Part shown: in pieces, positions 1 through 8,477 of the stretch | Position numbering within the stretch: the first letter of the stretch is position 1 | How the letters are laid out: each line of letters begins with the position of its first letter | Origin: Bacillus methanolicus | GTDB lineage: Bacteria > Bacillota > Bacilli > Bacillales > Cytobacillaceae | Length of the DNA: 64,000 nucleotides | NCBI RefSeq assembly: GCF_028888695.1 | Contig: NZ_PNFF01000001.1 | Location: 62,001 to 126,000 of the forward strand | Direction: 5' to 3' | Notes under the pieces: generated by a model | What the model was told of the DNA's origin: nothing | The model's input: the letters and a program-made list of their open reading frames with translations, nothing else | The model's database searches: none | Position numbers and translations under genes: made by a program

Positions 1-581
1 AGCATTACCCGCTTCTTTTGCATTACCATCCTTTAACACTATATCGCTACCAAGTTTGCAAACAGGCGGATACGGTTCTTGCCCATTTTTTACTTGAAGA
101 TGAGCAAGATTTTGATACGATTAAGAATTCTTATGACTATTATGAAAAAATCACAACCCATGATTCTTCGCTGTCATCGTGTATTTTTAGCATTATGGCT
201 TCAAGAATCGGCTATCGCAAGAAAGCATATGATTACTTCATTGAAACTGCCCGGTTAGACCTTGATAATACACATGGAAACACAAAAGACGGCCTTCATA
301 TGGCGAATATGGGCGGAACATGGATGTCAATTATCTTTGGTTTTGCCGGTGTCAGAATAAAGGAAACAGGATTATCGATGAGCCCTGATATCCCTGACAA
401 CTGGAACCACTATGCATTTAGCGTCCAGTATCAAGGGAGAAAGATTAAAGCTGAAATTAGCAAGACGGGAATCCGCCTGCAATTAGTTAAGGGTGACGAT
501 TTGAAGATAAAACTGTATGGGAAAGATGTTACACTCCTTTCTGGACAGCTTTTTGAAACGGATCTTTTGTTGCAAAAATAA
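1..581 (+). CDS. Glycoside hydrolase family 65 phosphorylase (maltose/kojibiose type), C-terminal part
   Basis: The reading frame is open at the left edge, so only about the last 193 residues are present. The piece matches the end of the GH65 catalytic barrel (HYHPLTLYRYQV; later DGLHMANMGGTW) followed by the small C-terminal beta domain. GH65 enzymes phosphorolyse alpha-linked disaccharides such as maltose in the cytoplasm and release beta-glucose 1-phosphate. The next gene, 87 bp downstream on the same strand, is beta-phosphoglucomutase, which consumes that product, so the two form a disaccharide-use operon. Maltose phosphorylase is the likeliest identity, but the substrate cannot be fixed without the N-terminal part. 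Confidence 0.85.
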   Translation, partial: HYPLLLHYHPLTLYRYQVCKQADTVLAHFLLEDEQDFDTIKNSYDYYEKITTHDSSLSSCIFSIMASRIGYRKKAYDYFIETARLDLDNTHGNTKDGLHMANMGGTWMSIIFGFAGVRIKETGLSMSPDIPDNWNHYAFSVQYQGRKIKAEISKTGIRLQLVKGDDLKIKLYGKDVTLLSGQLFETDLLLQK

Positions 582-668
582 CATATTGGGGCTGATTCAT
601 AACACAGAAGGTCAGATCCATTTAATATATTGTTTTCGCAGAGGTAAAATAGTAAGAAGGTGCAGACA

Positions 669-1349
669 ATGACGAAAACACTTCGAGCTGTTATTTTTGA
701 TTTGGACGGGGTTATTACGGACACCGCTGAATACCACTACTTAGCATGGAAAGCGCTTGCTGAAGATCTCGGAATTCCGTTCACGAGGGGATTTAACGAG
801 GAATTAAAAGGGGTCTCCCGCATGGATTCGCTTGAAAAAATCCTCGCCCGCGGCGGAAAACAGCACGATTTTTCGAATGAAGAAAAAGAAAAGCTTGCAG
901 ATCAAAAAAACCGCCATTATTTAATGCTGATTAAAAACATAACTCCTTCCGACATATTGCCTGGAGTAAAAGAATTCATTTCGGAAATTAAAACAAGGGG
1001 AATAAAGATTGGATTGGCTTCGGCAAGCAAAAATGCTTATCAAGTTATGGAGTCTCTTCGGATGAAAGATCAATTTGATGCAATTGTCGATGCCAGAAAA
1101 ATAAAAAACGGTAAACCCGATCCGGAAATCTTTTTGGCGGCAGCGAAGCTTTTGCAAGTGGAACCTGATGAATGCATCGGGATCGAAGATGCAGCTGCAG
1201 GAGTGGAATCGATTAAACGCGCAGGGATGTTTGCGGTGGCAATCGGGGCTAAAGAGAACTTTCCGGGCGCTGATCTCGTATACAGCAGTACCGCTGAACT
1301 TTCTTTTGAAAAAATACTTGAAATCTATAACAAAAATTTGACTCAATAG
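669..1349 (+). CDS. pgmB: Beta-phosphoglucomutase
   Basis: HAD-superfamily protein of 226 residues that converts beta-glucose 1-phosphate to glucose 6-phosphate. The N-terminus has the nucleophile motif FDLDGVITDT, with the two catalytic aspartates at about residues 11 and 13. A helical cap follows, then the motif-2 region GLASASKN, the lysine in KNGKPDPEIF, and the acidic motif GIEDAAAGVESI. The Asp-x-Asp-Gly-Val form and the length are typical of PgmB. The ATG at 669 is chosen over a GTG at 660 because AGAAGG at 655-660 then sits 8 nt upstream. It follows a GH65 phosphorylase gene and ends at a terminator. Confidence 0.9.
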   Translation: MTKTLRAVIFDLDGVITDTAEYHYLAWKALAEDLGIPFTRGFNEELKGVSRMDSLEKILARGGKQHDFSNEEKEKLADQKNRHYLMLIKNITPSDILPGVKEFISEIKTRGIKIGLASASKNAYQVMESLRMKDQFDAIVDARKIKNGKPDPEIFLAAAKLLQVEPDECIGIEDAAAGVESIKRAGMFAVAIGAKENFPGADLVYSSTAELSFEKILEIYNKNLTQ

Positions 1350-1378
1350 GCATTCGGAGACTTTTCCGGATGCTTTTT
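1350..1378 (+). terminator. Rho-independent terminator of the GH65-pgmB operon
   Basis: Stem GCATTCGGA / TCCGGATGC with a six-base loop and one G-U pair, followed by TTTTT. It starts directly after the pgmB stop codon. Confidence 0.85.
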
Positions 1379-1584
1379 CAATGCTGCTACATCGGAACGT
1401 TTTGGAAGTGATTCATCGCACGAAGAAATGCAATAGGTTTTTGTTGAGCGCTCATCAGCGGAAAAATAAATGCAGGTGATCCAGCCCTCTTTTTGCGAAA
1501 CTTAAAGGCAACCAGACGTCAGAACAAAGAACCAGGACGGCGCAAATTTTAATTGCCGGCCTGGTATTTTCATAGAAATGTAAC

Positions 1585-1603
1585 AAAAAGCGCCAGTCAG
1601 CGC
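1585..1603 (-). terminator. Weak terminator-like hairpin after cwlJ
   Basis: On the minus strand a short GCGC / GCGC stem with a six-base loop is followed by TTTTT, 17 nt after the cwlJ stop. A longer imperfect hairpin (ACCAGG...CCTGGT) lies further downstream at about 1528-1565. Nothing else is recognisable between 1379 and 1619. Confidence 0.4.
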
Positions 1604-1619
1604 ATTCTTTCGTACCTTA

Positions 1620-2048
1620 TTAAAACGTATTATAAACATTTTCACATGTTTCGGCGGTTGGTTCATAAAAACAGTGAAGTTTGTAACGACCCGCATGCGG
1701 CTGATTATACCATGTAGGAGGACAGGCGCCCGGCGGCCTGAAATACCACAAACTGAATTTAGCCGGCCAATATCTTTCTCCTCTAATTGAGCGGCGGGCT
1801 AACTGTTTTTCACTTTCCCTTGCCCTCTGATAAAAATATCCTTTCGTAACAGCTTCAAAAGCATGCGGCTGATAAACCATTTGCGGGATCGTACGTATCC
1901 CTTTGAAATCGGAACAGTTTGCCCTAATACGATTTATGCCGACATTGCCGACAAGCAGCATTCCCAATCTGCCTTCTCCCTCAGCCTCTGCCCTTAACAA
2001 TCTTGCCAAAAGATTAATGTCTGATTCCGTTGCCTTTACAACTGCCAC
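1620..2048 (-). CDS. cwlJ: Spore cortex-lytic cell wall hydrolase CwlJ
   Basis: 142 residues, the same length as Bacillus subtilis CwlJ and very similar throughout (LLRAEAEGEG near the N-terminus, GNVGINR, KFSLWYFRPPGACP, and the C-terminal TAETCENVYNTF). It is a single Hydrolase_2 domain without signal peptide. CwlJ is deposited in the spore coat and degrades cortex peptidoglycan during germination, triggered by Ca-dipicolinate. The start is GTG, decided by a near-perfect ribosome binding site (GGAGGTGAT, 2052-2060) four bases upstream. A partner gerQ gene is not adjacent here. Confidence 0.95.
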   Translation of the reverse strand: MAVVKATESDINLLARLLRAEAEGEGRLGMLLVGNVGINRIRANCSDFKGIRTIPQMVYQPHAFEAVTKGYFYQRARESEKQLARRSIRGERYWPAKFSLWYFRPPGACPPTWYNQPHAGRYKLHCFYEPTAETCENVYNTF

Positions 2049-2149
2049 AACATCACCTCCAATGTCTCATCACATTATCATATGTGATCAGTCAGATAGA
2101 TGATAGAAAAAAATTTAGTGAGTCTTTTTCGTCATGTTGAATGGCAGTA

Positions 2150-2197
2150 TGTCAAATTTTCTATCATCCTTAAAATTGAATGTCAGATTTTCTTACA
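2150..2197 (+). promoter_or_regulatory. TnrA box and a second degenerate TnrA-like site upstream of tnrA
   Basis: TGTCAGATTTTCTTACA at 2181-2197 fits the TnrA consensus TGTNA-N7-TNACA at every fixed position. A second site at 2150-2166 has TGTCA-N7-TATCA, one mismatch, and lies exactly 31 bp upstream. The perfect box is centred about 50 bp before the predicted transcription start, where TnrA activates promoters in B. subtilis. This implies auto-activation of tnrA under nitrogen limitation. Confidence 0.8.
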
Positions 2198-2203
2198 TAA
2201 ATA

Positions 2204-2232
2204 TGTTAATATTCAGCTGTAATTTGTATAAT
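2204..2232 (+). promoter_or_regulatory. Predicted tnrA promoter
   Basis: A perfect -10 hexamer TATAAT at 2227-2232 is preceded, with 17-bp spacing, by a poor -35 (TGTTAA, 2204-2209). A good -10 with a weak -35 suits an activator-dependent promoter, consistent with the TnrA box just upstream. Confidence 0.65.
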
Positions 2233-2274
2233 TGTTATTAAAGATGGTGATTTTGAAAGAGGTGTGAAAAGGCG

Positions 2275-2622
2275 ATGGCAATTGATCCTTCCTATAAAAC
2301 AAAAAAAGTAATCACGATAGGAATCGTCAGTGAACTAACAGGATTATCAGAACGGCAAATTCGATACTATGAGGAGAGGAAGCTTATTTTTCCCGAACGT
2401 ACGGAAGGCGGCAACAGAAAATATTCTTTTGCTGATGTAGAACAGCTTATTGAAATTGCCAATAAGCGGGAAGAGGGTATTCAAACATATGAAATCAGGC
2501 AGGAAATGCTAAAAGCAAAAGAAAAGAGAAAAGAAGAAGAAAGAAAGGTGCGTAATCAAATGCTGAGGGGGCAAATAAACGCAAGGTTCGGGATTCAAAA
2601 TAGAAATAACTCCCAGTACTAA
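2275..2622 (+). CDS. tnrA: MerR-family nitrogen regulator TnrA
   Basis: 115 residues. The N-terminal winged helix-turn-helix ([24 protein letters not shown] split across residues 16-40) and the following wing are close to TnrA/GlnR of B. subtilis. The C-terminal tail ([14 protein letters not shown]) matches TnrA, where it binds feedback-inhibited glutamine synthetase, and is unlike GlnR. TnrA activates ammonium, nitrate and amino acid uptake genes when nitrogen is scarce. The ATG at 2275 has AAAGAGGTG about 10 nt upstream. Its own promoter carries a perfect TnrA box. No glnA or other nitrogen gene is adjacent, as is usual for tnrA. Confidence 0.93.
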   Translation: MAIDPSYKTKKVITIGIVSELTGLSERQIRYYEERKLIFPERTEGGNRKYSFADVEQLIEIANKREEGIQTYEIRQEMLKAKEKRKEEERKVRNQMLRGQINARFGIQNRNNSQY

Positions 2623-2745
2623 AATATGGTTGAAATCCGCTTTTTTCGGGCAATATATTAAATACTCGTTTTTAACCTTCTCGATCGGTTCATATAATTT
2701 ATTACAGGAGCCGGACTAGGCAAAACAAAAATTGGAGGAAAGCGG

Positions 2746-3717
2746 ATGCCTGTTATAAAAGAGATTGACGAGATGTTATCAAAGAAGTTTTGGGAGTTTA
2801 TGGGGGAAATAATTCGGAATACAAACCAAACAAAGAAGGTGCTTTACCACTATACAAGTTTAGATCGTTTTATGGGAATGATTGAAAGCAATAACCTCTG
2901 GATGTCCAAAGGTAATTTTCTTAATGATTCGAGCGAACTGATCTATATTGAAAAGATTGCCAATGATACGATAAATAAGCTCGAGGACCGGATTATCGAA
3001 AAGTATGGAAACAGCGGGACAGACGCTATATTAAGAAACGAATTTATTAAACAATTAAAGGTTTCAATCGGCAAATTTATTCATGATATCACCATTGATG
3101 ACTTTGAGGTTTATGTACTCTCTTTAACGCAGAATCAAGATTCATTGACTCTCTGGTACCATTATTCTAAAGGAGACGGGTATAATATTGGCTTTTCGAC
3201 AGAAGCATTGATCAATAAAATGAATGAGGTAAAAAAAAGAATTGAACATGAATTCAACCTCTTTTATGGAAAAGTCATTTACGATAAAGACCAACAAGAA
3301 AAAATGTTAATGGAAGCATTAATCCGTTCTTTTGATTGTGTTTATCAATTTAAAGACCGCATCAGCTTTGAGGAAATGGCTGAAAATTTGTACCATCATT
3401 TCTTTTTGGTTATCACGTCTTTCTCGATCTTTTTTAAGCACGATTCGTTCCGAAACGAAGAAGAGTATCGGATTGCCTTGACAAGAAGAAGAGAAAGAAA
3501 ACAAGAGACTGAAGTACTTTTCAGAGCAAGAAATGGCATTATCATACCTTATATTCAGATTCATTTTGTTGAAAAACTTCCCGTACGCCATGTCACAATC
3601 GGGCCGAAAAACAATATTGCGATTGCCAAAAATGGTGTTGAATATTATTTGAGAAATAAAGGCTACAACTTGGATGAAATTACAGTCAGCAAATCAGTAG
3701 CCACATTAAGATATTGA
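2746..3717 (+). CDS. DUF2971 family protein of unknown function
   Basis: 323 residues, soluble, no signal peptide. The family hallmark is near the N-terminus: LYHYTSLDRFMGMIES followed by LWMSKGNFLNDSSE (about residues 33-65). A second block around residues 120-150 (YVLSLTQNQDSLTLWYHYS, then GYNIGFST) is also typical of DUF2971. Members occur sporadically in bacteria, often in accessory or defence-type neighbourhoods, but have no established activity. The ribosome binding site TTGGAGGAAAGCGG is strong. It stands alone between tnrA and a convergent SASP gene and ends in a terminator shared with that gene. Confidence 0.75.
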   Translation: MPVIKEIDEMLSKKFWEFMGEIIRNTNQTKKVLYHYTSLDRFMGMIESNNLWMSKGNFLNDSSELIYIEKIANDTINKLEDRIIEKYGNSGTDAILRNEFIKQLKVSIGKFIHDITIDDFEVYVLSLTQNQDSLTLWYHYSKGDGYNIGFSTEALINKMNEVKKRIEHEFNLFYGKVIYDKDQQEKMLMEALIRSFDCVYQFKDRISFEEMAENLYHHFFLVITSFSIFFKHDSFRNEEEYRIALTRRRERKQETEVLFRARNGIIIPYIQIHFVEKLPVRHVTIGPKNNIAIAKNGVEYYLRNKGYNLDEITVSKSVATLRY

Positions 3718-3738
3718 AAAAGAAATTTTTTGTGATTG

Positions 3739-3770
3739 AGGCCTCGAAAAACGAGAGGCCTTATCTTTTG
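3739..3770 (+). terminator. Terminator between the DUF2971 and SASP genes
   Basis: Stem AGGCCTC / GAGGCCT followed by TATCTTTT on the plus strand. It overlaps the stop codon of the convergent SASP gene. Confidence 0.75.
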
Positions 3771-4024
3771 GGCTGCTTATTCATTAAACTTTGCTCAGCC
3801 ATTTTTACTAGTTCACGTACCATGCTGCCCCCGATATTTCCGCCAATTTTTCCAGCTTGGTTGGCAGTCAGGTTGCCATTATATCCTTTTTTCAGAGGAA
3901 TTCCAGCTTCTTTTGCAATTTCAAATTTTGCTTCATCGGGATTTTTTGCTCCGCTGACCTTTGCATTTAGCTGATTGAGTCCTTCTCTCGCTTCCGGAAC
4001 GAGAATTTTATTTTTTCTTGCCAT
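3761..4024 (-). CDS. Small acid-soluble spore protein, alpha/beta type
   Basis: 87 residues. The N-terminal motif LVPEAREGLNQLNAKV and the C-terminal GNLTANQAGKIGGNIGGSMVRELV identify an alpha/beta-type SASP, which coats DNA in the forespore and protects it from UV and heat. The germination protease site is recognisable as KFEIAKEAG. At 87 residues it is longer than the usual 60-72, with an expanded segment before the protease site (SGAKNPDEA). The ribosome binding site AAAGGAGGT is near perfect. Expression by sigma-G in the forespore is expected, but I could not assign a confident promoter. Confidence 0.9.
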   Translation of the reverse strand: MARKNKILVPEAREGLNQLNAKVSGAKNPDEAKFEIAKEAGIPLKKGYNGNLTANQAGKIGGNIGGSMVRELVKMAEQSLMNKQPKR

Positions 4025-4075
4025 TTTGAATACCTCCTTTCTTTTAAGTATTTCCTATAGTCACGTTAAAATTTT

Positions 4076-5170
4076 TTATAGTTTTTTCCTATTTTTAAAA
4101 AAGGCAATAACGAGAAACAAAAGGGGGATGATTACTTGAAAAGGAAGATGCAAAACAAGCGGAACAACCTGTAATCCTTCTTTAAAGTGTTCCGGAAAAT
4201 TGCTGGCAATTATGATGGATAAGAATAAAATAACAAGCCCAATCGGATAAACAAGCTGCGAAGGTTCTTTGACGCGAAATAAGTTTGCAATGCCTGTTAC
4301 CGCTGCATACATATATACGGATATTTTAAAGAAGCCGCAGATAGTCAAGGCAAACATAAAAAAAACATCAAGACGTTCTAAAAACTCTGCTACTTGGATT
4401 GTTTGTATTGTACTGAGCAAAGGAAATTGCGAACGTGAAGTGAGATTAACACCGAGAACGCAGATGTTAATAGTCATTACAAGAGCCAAGTTGATGCCGC
4501 TTAACCCTAAGGCCAATATACCGGTGATTTTCACCTTTTTTGGGTTATTCAAATAAGGGAAAATCATCGCAAATACGATCGATTCCCCAAACGGAATGTA
4601 CCAGGTTTCAGTATATACAGATTTCATTATCGGCCAAATTCCTTCTTCAAGTACCGGTTTTAAGTTATTGATATCAATCAAACCAGAAGCAATAATAAGA
4701 ATAAAACCGGAGATAGCAAGAAAATATATGATAACAAAAAGCAATTCCCCTGTTCTTGCTAATACCTCGATTCCTTTTCGAACAGTATAAACAATCACGA
4801 TCATTAATAATGAGTTCACAATGAACAAAGGAGTTTCTGGATAGAAAAATGTTACAAGCATCTCTCCGAAATCTCTCAAAACCCTTGCAGCAAGATAGGC
4901 AAAATAGAGTATGTAAAGAAAGGCAAATACCCGACCGAAAAATTTCCCCATTATTTTTTGTGCATATTCTGTTGGTAGGATATCAGGATAAAATTGATAA
5001 AGACGATGATAGACTAAAAATAATAAAAAGCCGCCTGCCATTCCAATTAGAATGGCAAGCCAAGCATCTTGCTTCGCCTCAATCGCAAGAGGGATCAACA
5101 AAGCACTGCCTAATTCAAATAATAAAATCAGGACAAACAGCTGGCTTGCGTTGATTTTCGCTTTCTCCAC
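4076..5170 (-). CDS. Spore germination receptor subunit B (GerAB-type permease)
   Basis: 364 residues with about ten hydrophobic helices, of the endospore germination permease family related to amino acid transporters. In GerA receptors the B subunit sits in the inner spore membrane and binds the germinant. It is the last gene of a three-gene operon in A-C-B order, the order seen in the B. subtilis gerK operon and unlike gerA and gerB (A-B-C). It starts at a GTG 21 bp after the subunit-C stop, with AAGGAAGTGA upstream. The germinant cannot be deduced from sequence. Confidence 0.9.
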   Translation of the reverse strand: MEKAKINASQLFVLILLFELGSALLIPLAIEAKQDAWLAILIGMAGGFLLFLVYHRLYQFYPDILPTEYAQKIMGKFFGRVFAFLYILYFAYLAARVLRDFGEMLVTFFYPETPLFIVNSLLMIVIVYTVRKGIEVLARTGELLFVIIYFLAISGFILIIASGLIDINNLKPVLEEGIWPIMKSVYTETWYIPFGESIVFAMIFPYLNNPKKVKITGILALGLSGINLALVMTINICVLGVNLTSRSQFPLLSTIQTIQVAEFLERLDVFFMFALTICGFFKISVYMYAAVTGIANLFRVKEPSQLVYPIGLVILFLSIIIASNFPEHFKEGLQVVPLVLHLPFQVIIPLLFLVIAFFKNRKKL

Positions 5171-5191
5171 TGATTTGTCACTTCCTTTTCA

Positions 5192-6415
5192 CTAACGATT
5201 CATTTCTATATCAGAAAGGTGCGGTTTATTCCTTAAACCGGTGCGGCGTATAAAAGCATCTACCGTCACGTCCACTTCTAATTCATGGAAGTGGACATCA
5301 TTCCAATCGTGTTTCATCTTTTTCCAAGCTTTTGGATCGGAACGGCGTATCGTTTCGCCAAAACCAAAAATGTCCGATTTATTTTTCTGGGCGCGTTCTA
5401 CGGCAACATATATCTCTTTTTTTATTTCTTTTTCCAATGCTTTTTCTATGTTCGACAGTACACGCGGATCGGTTAGATCAATAGGTAACGTTACCTCGCC
5501 AATGTCTCCTTCTGCACGGACATGAATCGAAATTTTTGGTTGTCCATTTTTCATGTTAGCAGAGACTTTCGTTTTTTGGCGGATTACTTGATAAGCGATT
5601 GCCTCTTTTTTTTCTTCCCAGTTGATATTGACATCGGTTGCTTTGATTTTATCAAGTCCCCATACTGCACCTCTTGCTGTTTTCCCTTGAATCCAGTCGA
5701 TCAATTTCCCTTCTTTAAAAATGGCAATGCCGCTGGCTTCAAGGGATGCTTCGGGGGCGGTTTCTTGAATATTCTCCAGCTTTTTAGCATGTTTGGCAGA
5801 CCCATCTAAGTGAAATCCGGTGATGACCGGTTCTTTTCCGGGAGATTCGAGAGATCTCATCACTTCTTGAATATTGACGTTCAAATGCTCTCCATATCTT
5901 TTTTCCGTAAATTTTAATGTTTTAATTACTTTATTAGCCGGAATTTTATCGAGAGGGGTCAACGTTTTAACGATATCAGCTGCTTTCGTATCACGGGCTA
6001 TCACAACTGTTGCCGTGCTTCGGAATTCAGGATCGCGATCAAGAGCATCAAAAATAGTGGTGATGCCTTGTTTTTTTGCCAGTTCATCACTAATGACGAC
6101 AAGGTTTGTATGAGCATAATAAAGCCTTCGCGAGAACTTGCTTGATGCATGCCGGCTCACTTCAACGATATTGTCCCCGGTGCTGGAATATATGATAATT
6201 GGCGGCCTCTCCCCGCCTCCTCCACCTTGCAGGCCCCCTGCCACGTTTCCTGGATTTATAATTTGAAAGGTTCCGACATACGTGCCATCTTCATTTATGT
6301 CAATACCGAAGGCCGCGATTAATGCAAGATCGGTTAGTTCCTTTTTACTCCAGCACCCTGAGAGCAATAGTGTGGCTGTCAACACTAAGAATAGAAATAC
6401 TTTTTTATGATTCAT
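5192..6415 (-). CDS. Spore germination receptor lipoprotein subunit C (GerAC-type)
   Basis: 407 residues. An N-terminal lipoprotein signal ends in the lipobox LLLSGC at about residues 15-20, so the mature protein is anchored to the outer face of the inner spore membrane. The rest matches the Ger(x)C family (WSKKELTDLALIAAFGID near the start). The ATG at 6415 has AAGGTGG just upstream and overlaps the end of the subunit-A gene by 11 bp, indicating translational coupling. An in-frame upstream start at 6439 would place eight residues ahead of the signal peptide and is less likely. A polyglycine stretch (GGLQGGGGGE) follows residue 60. Confidence 0.9.
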   Translation of the reverse strand: MNHKKVFLFLVLTATLLLSGCWSKKELTDLALIAAFGIDINEDGTYVGTFQIINPGNVAGGLQGGGGGERPPIIIYSSTGDNIVEVSRHASSKFSRRLYYAHTNLVVISDELAKKQGITTIFDALDRDPEFRSTATVVIARDTKAADIVKTLTPLDKIPANKVIKTLKFTEKRYGEHLNVNIQEVMRSLESPGKEPVITGFHLDGSAKHAKKLENIQETAPEASLEASGIAIFKEGKLIDWIQGKTARGAVWGLDKIKATDVNINWEEKKEAIAYQVIRQKTKVSANMKNGQPKISIHVRAEGDIGEVTLPIDLTDPRVLSNIEKALEKEIKKEIYVAVERAQKNKSDIFGFGETIRRSDPKAWKKMKHDWNDVHFHELEVDVTVDAFIRRTGLRNKPHLSDIEMNR

Positions 6416-8021
6416 TTCGGCCACCTTTTTCAATGTCACGATTGACCATCACACGTTTTTCAGGAGGCTGCGGTCTCTGGTTTTTCCCTTCACGAATCGG
6501 ATTTTTATCGCCGATTAATCTTGCTCTATTCCTTAAAGCCCACCATGGAACCCGGACGAATGTATCACCCGCATTTGCCGGAATGAACGGCGCAAGCGGA
6601 GACATATAGGGAACGCCGAATGAACGAAGGCTGCATAAATGAGCGGTCATCATGATAATTCCTAGAATAATCCCATAGAAACCAAATGTTGCCGCACTGA
6701 TCATAAACAAAAAACGGATTAATCGTGCGGAAATCGCAATCGCAAATGAAGGCGTTGCAAAGTTGGCGATTGCTGTAATGGCCACGACAATCACCATGGC
6801 AGGTGAAACAATTCCGGCCTGTACTGCTGCTTGTCCGATCACAAGAGCCCCGACAATCGATACTGCCGAGCCTACGGCTTTTGGCAATCGGATCCCTGCT
6901 TCTCGTAAAATTTCAAACGATACTTCCATTATGACCGCTTCAACAAATGCCGGAAAAGGCACCGCTTCCCTCTGAGCCGCAATTGCGATCAACAGCTGTG
7001 TCGGAATCATCTCTTGGTGAAATGTAGTAGCAGCAATATAAACAGCAGGTCCTATAAGGGAAATAAAGAGAGTTAAAATCCGCAAAAAGCGAAGGGCTGT
7101 TGCGATATCGAAACGCGCATAATAATCTTCAACTGACTGGAAAAACTGAATAAATACAGCAGGAGCTAAAAGCACGAAAGGAGTACCGTTTACAAAAATA
7201 GCAACCCTTCCTTCAAGCAGATTGCCGGCAACGATATCCGGTCTTTCTGTATGATAAAGTGTCGGAAAGGTTGTCAACGTCTGATCTTCAATCAGTTGTT
7301 CAATATAACCCGATTCTAAAATGCCGTCGATGTCAATCCTTTTTAGTCGTTCACGTACTTCTTCGACGATTTTCTCTTCGGCAATTTCATTTATATACAT
7401 AATCGCAACATCTGTTTTCGTAATCTTGCCGATTGTCATCGACTCAAGCCATAAGTCCGGATTTTTAATAATCCGACGCACCATCGCTGTATTTGTCTGA
7501 ATGTTTTCCGTAAACCCTTCTCTTGAACCACGGACCGATATCTGTGTACTTGGATCTTGAACCGCCCGTTTTTCACCGCCCTTTGTACTAGCGCTCAGAG
7601 CCTCATTTATTCCATCGACTAAGATTATGGTTTCTCCTGACATTAACGATAAAAATAACTCATCCCAGTCACTTACTGTTTTTACTTTACCGACAGCAAC
7701 CATCTCTTCTGCGATGATTTCCAAAGCATTTTTTCGAATTAGCTTTTCTTGTAAATCACGATTCATCGTCATGGATTCGATTATGAAATCGTTGATGAAT
7801 TGAGTGTCCACAATGCCTTCGAAATAAACAATTGCGGTTTTAATCTCAGAATGATTGCCGATTTTCAACGTTCGGATGACTAGGTCTGAACTTTTTCCTG
7901 TTTTCTGTTTTATGATTTCAAGATTTGCTGACAAGGAATAATCAATAGGCTCTAAAAAACGATTATTGGACTGTTCTTGACTGTTTTTCTCTTGTTTTTT
8001 CCGTTTAAAAAATGAAGGCAT
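6405..8021 (-). CDS. Spore germination receptor subunit A (GerAA-type)
   Basis: 538 residues of the GerA family. The first 270 residues form the large soluble region (two subdomains, with EGIVDTQFIND and NPDLWLESMTIGKT-like motifs). Membrane helices follow from about residue 290, with the conserved HQEMIPTQLLIAIAAQRE loop, and then a short hydrophilic tail. Subunit A makes the oligomeric core of the receptor and is proposed to act as the ion channel opened by germinant binding. It is first in the operon A-C-B. A small two-helix gene is divergently placed 122 bp upstream. Late, forespore-specific expression is expected for this family. Confidence 0.92.
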   Translation of the reverse strand: MPSFFKRKKQEKNSQEQSNNRFLEPIDYSLSANLEIIKQKTGKSSDLVIRTLKIGNHSEIKTAIVYFEGIVDTQFINDFIIESMTMNRDLQEKLIRKNALEIIAEEMVAVGKVKTVSDWDELFLSLMSGETIILVDGINEALSASTKGGEKRAVQDPSTQISVRGSREGFTENIQTNTAMVRRIIKNPDLWLESMTIGKITKTDVAIMYINEIAEEKIVEEVRERLKRIDIDGILESGYIEQLIEDQTLTTFPTLYHTERPDIVAGNLLEGRVAIFVNGTPFVLLAPAVFIQFFQSVEDYYARFDIATALRFLRILTLFISLIGPAVYIAATTFHQEMIPTQLLIAIAAQREAVPFPAFVEAVIMEVSFEILREAGIRLPKAVGSAVSIVGALVIGQAAVQAGIVSPAMVIVVAITAIANFATPSFAIAISARLIRFLFMISAATFGFYGIILGIIMMTAHLCSLRSFGVPYMSPLAPFIPANAGDTFVRVPWWALRNRARLIGDKNPIREGKNQRPQPPEKRVMVNRDIEKGGRNES

Positions 8022-8143
8022 ACCATAAAATACCTTTCTTTTTTTATTATATTTTTCGCAGTATATACCTCAGTTATGCATTTATTTCTTATAGGTATAA
8101 CAGTTTTGTGAAGGAAAAAGATATGGATGGAGAGTGATTAGAA

Positions 8144-8389
8144 ATGAAAAACATTGGTATTGCAATTTTGATGATGGGGCTTTTAATGGGATTGTCTCTA
8201 GGAATCGATATTCTTCAAGGGTTTGATATCAGCACTGCGCTGCGCAATGCTTTTAATCCTTTCCTTTTGATGGAAGTTATTGAATTATTTATACTCTTTC
8301 TTTTTATTTTCACCTTATTGATTAAACCTGTTCTTTTCTTTTTTCAAAAAAGAAAAGAACAAACAAGCAATCCTCAGTCTGAAAAATAA
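8144..8389 (+). CDS. Small two-helix membrane protein, possible Ger D subunit
   Basis: 81 residues with two hydrophobic segments (about 5-20 and 43-68) and a charged C-terminal tail (QKRKEQTSNPQSEK). A ribosome binding site GGAGAGTGA precedes the ATG. No family name can be given from sequence alone. Several gerA-type operons carry or neighbour genes for about 75-residue, two-helix D subunits that modulate the receptor. The size, topology and position beside the ger operon fit that role, which is inferred. The divergent orientation is unusual if the gene is to be co-expressed. Confidence 0.6.
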   Translation: MKNIGIAILMMGLLMGLSLGIDILQGFDISTALRNAFNPFLLMEVIELFILFLFIFTLLIKPVLFFFQKRKEQTSNPQSEK

Positions 8390-8393
8390 TAAA

Positions 8394-8417
8394 CGGGAAC
8401 AGGTTGGCCTGCTCCCG
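8394..8417 (-). terminator. Terminator of the VOC protein gene
   Basis: Hairpin CGGGAGCAGG / CCTGTTCCCG (one A-C mismatch) followed on the minus strand by TTTATTATTTTT. It also lies just after the stop of the convergent small membrane protein gene. Confidence 0.7.
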
Positions 8418-8477
8418 AGGGATATGTTGGATTCTGAACAATACTCTAATATTTTTTATAAAGGTCAATAACTGCGT

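Noticed and set aside
921-1346. 141-codon open frame opposite pgmB
   Set aside because: Complement shadow of a well-supported HAD gene; no ribosome binding site, no protein features. Many similar antisense frames (for example 24682-25230, 60758-61285) were rejected for the same reason.
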